From Fidelibacterota bacterium (GTDB lineage: Bacteria > Fidelibacterota > Marinisomatia > Marinisomatales > UBA8229), in the NCBI GenBank assembly GCA_003535775.1, contig DPYO01000207.1:1-5569 (forward strand): a DNA stretch of 5,569 nt, read 5' to 3'. The notes under the pieces are model-generated. The model worked only from the letters and a program-made list of their open reading frames with translations, had not been told where the DNA came from and searched no databases. The position numbers and the translations under genes are program-made. Every line of letters begins with the position of its first letter. Within the stretch, counting starts at the first letter, position 1. Shown here piece by piece: positions 1-5,569 of the stretch.

Positions 1-5
1 AAATT

Positions 6-2456
6 TTAGAAAGTATACTTGTATTTTATTTTGCCCTTGATTTCTGTATAATCTTTTGATCCCACTGGATCTGCAACAAAATCATTAACCTTTACAAATC
101 CAATATCCAGGCCAATAAACTGATTTTTTGAAAATTTATACTGCCCGCCAACATTCAATGACACTTTACGATTATCAATCTCATTTATATTTCCGTCACC
201 AGCTTTTGATCCAAGAACCAATGTACTACCCGAATAAAATTTGACTATTTTATTTTTTATTTTTAAAGCATAAGCTATTTTTCCATTCACAAGGGTAAAC
301 GTGGTTTTGCTGTCTGATAGAGGAATATTTTGTGCAAGTCCAAAACCAAGATTCACTGACAGTTTATTTGGATATGTCTGAGCTATTGCTAACATGTAGG
401 AATTACTTTTAAATGAAGCCTCACGGTTCGCATCGTCCTGGAAGTTCATAAACATCAGGTTTCCGGATAAACCGACCTCAACATTTCTAATTCTTAAGTT
501 GTATGTAGGAGCAATGGTTAGGGTTGAACTTTTATCATCACTGAGATCCACTGTATCCCCTGCCACAGCTTCCCCCTTATGAGTCATGAAACGATAACCA
601 AGGTTCAAACCCGGGAGACCAGGCTTCATCATAGTCATATTTCCTGAATACGTAGCATTTCTAACTGTCTGAACATCTAACAAATCCAGATTATTATGGG
701 TATTCTCATACCCAAGGATAAGCATAATTTGGTTATTGGATAGTTTAGTACGCCCATCCAGTTTAAGTCCTTGAATGTCAGTCTGTATTGAAGAATTACC
801 CAATGAAGAGAATAACCGGGGAATTCTTTTAAATGATCCTTTCAAATCAAAATATTGATTCCTGTTTTTAAATTCAACCAAATATGTTCCTTCACTAATA
901 TTTTTTAATAGTCCCTCATCTGAATTGTAAGTGCTGATATCCTGATTGCGACTAACCGGATCAATAATATCCTCTGTCATAATTGAAGCAGCCCAATACG
1001 ATACCACCTCCGTTTTTCCCCCAAACAATTTCACTCTGGAATTAACTCCGGCTACTTTATTGCTTTGGGCAGTATATTTGTTTTGTAATGAATCCGGAAT
1101 AGCGGAGAAATTTCCAAACACTTCATCTTCCAGGGTCGTTGTATCATCTTCTACTTGTAAATAATTAACACCGAACTCAACAATATCATGATAATTAAAC
1201 TGTGTACTTAACCCAATTATTTTTCTGCTGAAGGTACCTTTATTATAAATAGAACTATCACCAGAAAAACTCGCAAATCCGGATATCATTTCTCTTGTAC
1301 GGCCATAAACAAATTGAGTACTCAAGCCTTTGTAGTGAAGATCTGTTACCGTACCTCTCACGCGGGCACCTTTTAACGTCAATTCAGAAAACGACGGGTT
1401 ATGGTCACCGCCTTTAAATGAAAGGAACGGAGTTGCAACAGAAAACCGAAAACGATCAAGTGGCTGTCTATATTTGTCAACGTCATTGGCAGCTGGATCA
1501 AAATGTTTATTTAATACAATCCCAACTGTAGCCATTAAATTCTTCTTGTTAAAAGTCAATTTTAGACTCGGTTTTTGTGTGTCAGACGGTCTGTTTTCTG
1601 GCTGGTTTTTCCCGGAAAATGCATCAAATTCTGACTCATAGTTTATTACGCCCTTAATTTTTGCATCAGCAAGAAAGGGTTTCTTTACTTTAAGCTCTGC
1701 TTCTTTACTTATGGAAAATGTCCAAGACATAGGTGGTGATTCATTTTTCATGAGATCACTGACGTAAAATTTTATGGAATGGGACCCAAGAGCAAAATCT
1801 GTTGAAGGGACATAAGAAATCAGGTCTTGGTTAATTTCTAGTCCGTCTGTCACATCCACTCCATCAACTTCCATCTTTATGGAAGCAACATCAATATCGT
1901 CTTCCTCATCATAAAGAGAAACAATAATCAATTGATGTCCGTCTGTATTTGTAGAGCCATCATCAGGATTTAATAAAAGAACATCAGGGGCACTCGGTCC
2001 AGAAAAAGATACATAAGAAATCTGATAAGGATAATCTTCCGGATCAATTTCTGGGACATAAGCCCGATTATCAGATGAATCCACGGCTTTGATATAGTAT
2101 TCTATTCCTTCAACACCTATATCCTCTGAAGGTATTTCAAAACGATAATCATTGACTTCGAGGTTCATTAACTCATTACGGAAATTTGATTCTCCCCTAG
2201 CACGGTAGAAAAGAATCACATCTCTAAGTTCATCATTATCTGTTACGATTGCTTCAATGATCAGAGGCTGTCCTTCAAACGTTTTTGTTACTTGTTTGTG
2301 TAAAATTATTGGCATTACAGTATCAGTAAAATTATTAGCTGAAGAAGTTGAAAATTCTTTAGGTACTTCTGTTTGAGCACATAGACTATTTGTACCCAAA
2401 ATTCCATACAGAAAAACCAGAACAATAATATTGATAAATTTTTTATTAAAACTCAT
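6..2456 (-). CDS. Outer-membrane beta-barrel-like protein with two N-terminal Ig-like domains
   Basis: This encodes 816 residues from the ATG at 2456. A GTG four codons upstream is possible, but the ATG gives the cleaner signal peptide. Residues 1-27 (SFNKKFINIIVLVFLYGILG, then NSLCA) form a signal peptide; the Cys lacks a proper lipobox. Ig-like domain 1 is near 48-148 (EGQPLIIEAIVTDNDELRDV, FYRARGESNF, GIEYYIKAVDSSDN). Ig-like domain 2 is near 156-251 (VLLLNPDDGS, DDIDVASIKMEVDGVDVTDG, LGSHSIKFYVSD). From about 258 to the end the sequence is a run of short alternating polar/hydrophobic strands broken by Asn/Asp/Gly/Ser turns, including GGDHNPSFSELTLKGARVRG, and it ends IKGKIKYKYTF. The terminal Phe and strand pattern fit an outer-membrane barrel. 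No TonB plug, OmpA-type peptidoglycan-binding segment or enzyme motif was seen. The start overlaps the FecR gene by 11 bases, so the two are likely coupled. Transport, anchoring or surface display are all possible; the substrate is unknown. Confidence 0.85.
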   Translation of the reverse strand: MSFNKKFINIIVLVFLYGILGTNSLCAQTEVPKEFSTSSANNFTDTVMPIILHKQVTKTFEGQPLIIEAIVTDNDELRDVILFYRARGESNFRNELMNLEVNDYRFEIPSEDIGVEGIEYYIKAVDSSDNRAYVPEIDPEDYPYQISYVSFSGPSAPDVLLLNPDDGSTNTDGHQLIIVSLYDEEDDIDVASIKMEVDGVDVTDGLEINQDLISYVPSTDFALGSHSIKFYVSDLMKNESPPMSWTFSISKEAELKVKKPFLADAKIKGVINYESEFDAFSGKNQPENRPSDTQKPSLKLTFNKKNLMATVGIVLNKHFDPAANDVDKYRQPLDRFRFSVATPFLSFKGGDHNPSFSELTLKGARVRGTVTDLHYKGLSTQFVYGRTREMISGFASFSGDSSIYNKGTFSRKIIGLSTQFNYHDIVEFGVNYLQVEDDTTTLEDEVFGNFSAIPDSLQNKYTAQSNKVAGVNSRVKLFGGKTEVVSYWAASIMTEDIIDPVSRNQDISTYNSDEGLLKNISEGTYLVEFKNRNQYFDLKGSFKRIPRLFSSLGNSSIQTDIQGLKLDGRTKLSNNQIMLILGYENTHNNLDLLDVQTVRNATYSGNMTMMKPGLPGLNLGYRFMTHKGEAVAGDTVDLSDDKSSTLTIAPTYNLRIRNVEVGLSGNLMFMNFQDDANREASFKSNSYMLAIAQTYPNKLSVNLGFGLAQNIPLSDSKTTFTLVNGKIAYALKIKNKIVKFYSGSTLVLGSKAGDGNINEIDNRKVSLNVGGQYKFSKNQFIGLDIGFVKVNDFVADPVGSKDYTEIKGKIKYKYTF

Positions 2457-2468
2457 TTTCCTGATCAC
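2446..2468 (-). promoter_or_regulatory. 11-base start/stop overlap with purine-rich leader
   Basis: The last 11 bases of the FecR gene, ATGAGTTTTAA, contain the ATG of the barrel gene, read in another frame. The upstream minus-strand sequence is purine-rich (GTGATCAGGAAAATG). Its AGGA lies only two bases from the ATG, closer than usual, so pairing with 16S rRNA is doubtful. The overlap itself is the stronger sign of translational coupling. The GTG at 2468 is an alternative start that would add four residues (MIRK) to the signal peptide. Confidence 0.5.
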
Positions 2469-3666
2469 TTTCTTCTTCTCCTGAATTTGATCCTTCGACG
2501 GAATTAACTCTTAAGATCACCCGAATAGTTCCATCTTGATTTTCAATTACATCTTTTGATGTAACTTCCAGTGTACCGGAATTGATGGCTTCTATAATAC
2601 TCTCAACACTTCCTGTACCTTTGCTCACCCAGCTAGCCATTATCCGTTTTCCTACAAGGGTCTCTGCTAATTCAGGATCAACCTTTTCAAGTGCCTGCTC
2701 GGTCTTAGTCTTCGAAGTTTCCTGCTGCTTTGTACTAATACTTAATTCTCCCGGTGATGAGCTTCCTCCAGATACAGCCAATGTAGACTTCCCAGATGCA
2801 ATACTTTTCCCTTTAATGACACCTCTGCCTTTTGTCAACTTTACTACTGCATCAGGAGTCCAATTTTGACCCCCATCAACAGAAAATACAAATTCAGCTC
2901 CGCTGGAAGAGAGGTTCACCTCATTATTGTAATCCAAGGCCATCTTTCCATCTTTGGCATCCTCAACAGTAATTTGAAGATTAAATGGTTTTCCAATATT
3001 TTTTTCCCCTGGTTTATCCGGTGATAAGTTTAGACGCCATTCCTCCTTCACCTTACCTACCCATGTTGGTAACTCATTTTTTGGGATTTCTTTAGGTGCT
3101 GAAGGAGCTTTATCTTTACTTGAACTACTGGTTGTCATTTCTGTGGCTAAAACTTTCCCCATCTCATTCATAAACTCCACTGTTCCCTCAATAACCGTCA
3201 ACACACTTGTTCCATCTTCATTTACTAGAAGATTAAGTTCTGTACCTTTCACAGATGCAACACTGGTGGGTGTATGAATTTTGAACTGTGATCCTTTTGT
3301 AGCTGTTAAGTTTAACTCCCCAACCTTCATATTTATCTCAGTATCTAATTCTCTTTTTACTGTTCTTTTGGATTTGATCGTAAACTTACTGTTTGCCCGT
3401 ATTTTTATCAGGCTACGATCAAGGAACATAATCGAGCTGAATGAAGCTTCACCTGTCTGTAATTGATCCCCATCAAATAATTTTCCTCCCCATGTAGCAG
3501 ATCTCCAACCGGGATCTGTTACCGGGTCTACTTTGACATCTCCAATGACCTTGCTCATAACCGCAACCGGCCTTGTTGCTGAAAAACCAAAGGTAATAAT
3601 GCAAAACCATAAAACAAGAAATCGAATTTTATAGCGCACTAATATTATTTTATTGGTATTCAACAT
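2446..3666 (-). CDS. Exported FecR-domain protein with Ig-like domain
   Basis: This encodes 406 residues from the ATG at 3666. The frame extends six codons upstream to a TTG inside the preceding gene, but the ATG is preferred: it lies one base after the upstream stop and directly precedes a good signal peptide. Residues 1-30 are basic then hydrophobic (RFLVLWFCIITFGFSA), with likely cleavage after FSA. A FecR domain spans about 54-169, with its typical features: DGDQLQTGEAS, the dense strand SSIMFLDRSLIKI, and TPTSVASVKGTEL followed by VIEGTVEF. A Ser/Lys/Pro linker follows, then an Ig-like domain near 212-299 (GKPFNLQITVEDAKDG, later GRGVIKG and STLAVSGG). The region 319-395 is unrecognised, and the end is acidic (EEESDQENEF). 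Classical FecR is an inner-membrane anti-sigma regulator. Here there is no cytoplasmic anti-sigma segment and no sigma factor nearby, so a periplasmic or envelope binding/structural role fits better. Sure of the domain, unsure of the job. Confidence 0.9.
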   Translation of the reverse strand: MLNTNKIILVRYKIRFLVLWFCIITFGFSATRPVAVMSKVIGDVKVDPVTDPGWRSATWGGKLFDGDQLQTGEASFSSIMFLDRSLIKIRANSKFTIKSKRTVKRELDTEINMKVGELNLTATKGSQFKIHTPTSVASVKGTELNLLVNEDGTSVLTVIEGTVEFMNEMGKVLATEMTTSSSSKDKAPSAPKEIPKNELPTWVGKVKEEWRLNLSPDKPGEKNIGKPFNLQITVEDAKDGKMALDYNNEVNLSSSGAEFVFSVDGGQNWTPDAVVKLTKGRGVIKGKSIASGKSTLAVSGGSSSPGELSISTKQQETSKTKTEQALEKVDPELAETLVGKRIMASWVSKGTGSVESIIEAINSGTLEVTSKDVIENQDGTIRVILRVNSVEGSNSGEEESDQENEF

Positions 3667-3676
3667 TTTAATCACC
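3667..3676 (-). promoter_or_regulatory. Ribosome binding site-like GGTGAT at the first gene junction
   Basis: On the minus strand the junction reads GGTGATTAAAATG. GGTGAT (3676-3671) matches the 3' half of the extended anti-SD complement and sits four bases before the ATG of the FecR gene. It is embedded in the last codons of the Fn3-like gene, whose TAA stop (3670-3668) is one base from that ATG. The arrangement supports the ATG at 3666 as the start and suggests reinitiation by ribosomes finishing the upstream gene. Many Bacteroidota rely little on Shine-Dalgarno pairing, so its use is uncertain. Confidence 0.45.
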
Positions 3677-5569
3677 AAAATCAATTATAAGCTCTATTTC
3701 TTCATCAAGCTGCTCCATAGGACCAGACTCACTTCCAGTGGTAAAGGTGAACACAGCGCTCATCTCTCCAAAAGCTTCATCGTTTTTATAGGCCTGTGCC
3801 TTGATATTATATTCTGTATTAAAAGCAAACGATATATCATCACTTATTGGAGTGTATGGAAAGGTCGAAATAACTGGTGATTCCCAAACCACATCTTCAA
3901 CTGTAGAAATTGTTAAAGCATAACCATCGGCATCTTCTACATCTGAGACTAAAGATACAGTTGGCATATTAGGTGTCTCATCATTGATAGAAACTGTCAC
4001 AACAGGCACTGTCGTGTCCAGGTTTTCAACAACAAAATCGGATGGTGGATATTCATCAATATTACCCATTATAATTCCATTAGGATCCAAGGGTATTACC
4101 CTCCAAAAATATGTCCTCCCTAGTTCTAACAGATACTCCGAAGCATTGAGTTGATAATTTTCTTTGGAAACCAGATATGTATACTCTGGATTAGCCAATT
4201 CAGGATCCTCTTCACTTGATATTTGAAATTCAAATCCACTAATTCCTGTGGGCACATCCCAGGAAAATGTGGGAATTAAAGAATTGACTGAACTTCCCGT
4301 TGGCGGATCAAACATTATTAACGGATCAATAATAAAACTACTCACACCAGTATAATCTTCAGCTGTTCCCAAAATATTTTCATCCTGATCAAAAACAATA
4401 ACTATCCAATTATAGGTTTTCCCTGGAACCAATGAGATTGCATCAGCTGGATATTCAAAGGAAACCAATTCAAAAACCTGAGAAAAAATTGGGTTTGTTA
4501 CCGGATCAGCATCCCCATGTGAAATCCTGATTTCATACCCGCCGAATTCTCCAGGAGTACTCCAATCAAACTTAGGTAATACAGTTGATATCGAAGTCCC
4601 TGTCTGAGGTTCTGTAAGTTCAATGGGGCTGATAGTAAATTGGAATATCTCCGACCATTCACCAGGAATCGGCTCAAGGGGATTCGCCCTGATCTTCCAA
4701 TAATATGGATATGAAGGCAAGGGAACCAAAGAAGGTGCATCAATGGGATACAAATAAGATGCATCGGTCAAAACCGCATCCCAGATAGGCAGCTCTACGA
4801 ACGGATCATCCCGGTCCCCAATCCGGAGTTCATAATTCATCGCTCCAATAACTGGAGCCCAGGTAAATGAAGGCCTGACACCCGGTTCAATTCCACCTTG
4901 ACCCGGGGATAATAATTCTGGTGATTCGCCAAATTTAAAGGACCAAATTTCACTTACTGCTGGCTCGAATGCATCCCAACCATAAAGTCCACCCTCATTA
5001 TAAGTAGATACCTGCCAAACATATTCACGACCCATGGCAAAAGGATCTGCTTCTGGAGGATAGGTCCAGCTTATATTGTCCTGGCCGCCGAGGTGAACGT
5101 AATCAATGTCCCAATCATTTGTCCAGTGAGTCAGGTTTTCCATCGCCTCTTCCTTGCTTTGTCCTTCTTCTACCAAACAAATCCGGATATTGTATAGGAA
5201 TTGTGTACCAGGAGCTGTCTGCACTGAATACCAGGAAAAAGTTGGATTTGTCTGGTTAATCGCACTTTCGTCAGAAGGAAAATATAATACAGGCGGAACA
5301 GGGATTGTAATTCTCCAATCGTGATAAATTGTTTCAACAGGAGGAGGATTAATAAAATACAATTCGTCATCATCACTCCAAAGCTTAGCCTGCAGTTCCA
5401 CTTTCAGTTCATAATCCCCAGATGGTAATGTACCTGCACGGGCAACAATAGCATTGAACCCCGGATCAACAACAAGTTGATCGATCCTTGAAAAATCATT
5501 ATTATAAACGTTTTCTCCACTATTTGAAGCCAAATATCCCTGACTATTTTCTCCATCCCATTGCTTGGT
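3668..5569 (-). CDS. Tandem Fn3-like repeat protein, 5' end outside the window (partial)
   Basis: The visible part is 633 codons plus a TAA stop. The frame stays open to the window edge, with 12 sense codons upstream of a TTG at 5533, so that TTG is not the likely start and the true N-terminus (presumably with a signal peptide) is missing. Counting from the edge, residues 1-90 form a beta-rich region containing LPSGDYELKVEL. Then follow about five beta-sandwich repeats, near 91-213, 214-314, 315-414, 415-516 and 517-612. Repeats 1-4 share a P-x-F-x-W core (residues 109, 233, 332, 433) and a later Y-x-W-x-V/I strand (183, 289, 386, 487). Repeat 5 lacks both. A short acidic tail ends the protein. 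Such arrays are typical of secreted or surface proteins that bind proteins or glycans or act as spacers. No catalytic motif was seen. It is the first visible gene of the set, one base from the FecR gene. The N-terminal part faintly recalls TANFOR-type Bacteroidota proteins, but this is unproven. The exact function is unknown. Confidence 0.85.
   Translation of the reverse strand, partial: TKQWDGENSQGYLASNSGENVYNNDFSRIDQLVVDPGFNAIVARAGTLPSGDYELKVELQAKLWSDDDELYFINPPPVETIYHDWRITIPVPPVLYFPSDESAINQTNPTFSWYSVQTAPGTQFLYNIRICLVEEGQSKEEAMENLTHWTNDWDIDYVHLGGQDNISWTYPPEADPFAMGREYVWQVSTYNEGGLYGWDAFEPAVSEIWSFKFGESPELLSPGQGGIEPGVRPSFTWAPVIGAMNYELRIGDRDDPFVELPIWDAVLTDASYLYPIDAPSLVPLPSYPYYWKIRANPLEPIPGEWSEIFQFTISPIELTEPQTGTSISTVLPKFDWSTPGEFGGYEIRISHGDADPVTNPIFSQVFELVSFEYPADAISLVPGKTYNWIVIVFDQDENILGTAEDYTGVSSFIIDPLIMFDPPTGSSVNSLIPTFSWDVPTGISGFEFQISSEEDPELANPEYTYLVSKENYQLNASEYLLELGRTYFWRVIPLDPNGIIMGNIDEYPPSDFVVENLDTTVPVVTVSINDETPNMPTVSLVSDVEDADGYALTISTVEDVVWESPVISTFPYTPISDDISFAFNTEYNIKAQAYKNDEAFGEMSAVFTFTTGSESGPMEQLDEEIELIIDFGD
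3734..5299 (-). repeat. Five protein-level Fn3-like repeats of about 100 residues
   Basis: Approximate repeat units on the DNA are 5299-4931, 4930-4628, 4627-4328, 4327-4022 and 4021-3734. Each unit begins with a hydrophobic strand and a P-x-x-G/S turn (for example ELLSPGQGG, ELTEPQTGTS, IMFDPPTGSS). The P-x-F-x-W core follows, then a Y/F-E-x-x-I-S-type strand (YELRIGD, YEIRISHGD, FEFQISSEED), and finally Y-x-W-x-V/I. Core-to-core spacing is 124, 99 and 101 residues. Unit 1 is longer because of a segment of roughly 25 residues around VEEGQSKEEAMENLTHW. Unit 5 is the most diverged and is assigned mainly by length and beta character. The repeats are clear in protein but not in DNA, so they are old duplications rather than recent ones. 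Boundaries are good to about ten residues. Confidence 0.7.

Noticed and set aside
1..5. Possible terminator after the last gene
   Set aside because: Only five bases follow the stop codon within the window, too few to show a hairpin.
946..1164. Plus-strand open frame of 72 codons
   Set aside because: It lies wholly inside the barrel gene, has no domain, signal peptide or convincing start, and reads as an antisense shadow.
2370..2385. Lipoprotein signal at the Cys of NSLCAQ in the barrel protein
   Set aside because: The residues before the Cys (N-S-L) do not fit a lipobox, while cleavage after CA fits an ordinary signal peptidase site.
3667..3684. TTG start at 3684 for the FecR gene
   Set aside because: It would overlap the upstream gene and add MILVIK before an already complete signal peptide. 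The ATG at 3666 is better placed.
2582..3880. Plus-strand open frames at 2582-2869, 3281-3466 and 3653-3880
   Set aside because: All run antisense to the FecR or Fn3 genes, with compositions expected from the complement of beta-rich coding sequence. No family resemblance was seen.
4498..5376. Minus-strand open frames at 4498-4764 and 5170-5376
   Set aside because: They are out of frame within the Fn3-like gene, whose repeat structure shows which frame is real.
3734..5569. Recurring CGGATC / GGATCAA words along the minus-strand genes
   Set aside because: They encode repeated Asp-Pro dipeptides using the same codons, are irregularly spaced, and show no array or inverted-repeat structure.

Overview
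The window holds three genes, all on the minus strand, reading from the high-coordinate end to the low-coordinate end. They fill essentially the whole window. It looks like part of one operon of envelope proteins from an AT-rich Gram-negative bacterium of the Bacteroidota / FCB type. That placement rests on the signal peptide ending in CAQ, on an outer-membrane-type beta-barrel ending in Phe, and on the style of the secreted Ig and Fn3-like domains. It is an inference; no marker gene is present. The base composition looks AT-rich by eye and was not computed.

Layout in transcription order: (1) 5569 to 3668, a secreted-type protein built from tandem beta-sandwich (fibronectin-III-like) repeats of about 100 residues. 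Its start lies outside the window, because the frame is open to the edge. (2) 3666 to 2446, a 406-residue exported protein with a signal peptide, a FecR domain, an Ig-like domain and an unrecognised C-terminal region with an acidic tail. (3) 2456 to 6, an 816-residue protein with a signal peptide, two N-terminal Ig-like domains and a long beta-barrel-like C-terminal region ending in Tyr-Thr-Phe.

The genes are packed very tightly. One base separates the first stop from the second ATG, and the second and third genes overlap by 11 bases (ATGAGTTTTAA). This suggests co-transcription and translational coupling, so the three products are probably made together and may work together at the cell envelope. 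A simple reading is a barrel anchored in the outer membrane, a periplasmic FecR/Ig protein, and a multi-domain Fn3-like protein acting as a binding or structural component. That joint role is inference. I recognise domain classes, not a named system, and assign no gene symbols.

No RNA gene, mobile element, CRISPR array or transposon end was seen. No promoter or terminator can be seen, because the operon starts beyond 5569 and only five bases follow the last stop codon. No stretch longer than a few bases lacks a gene.
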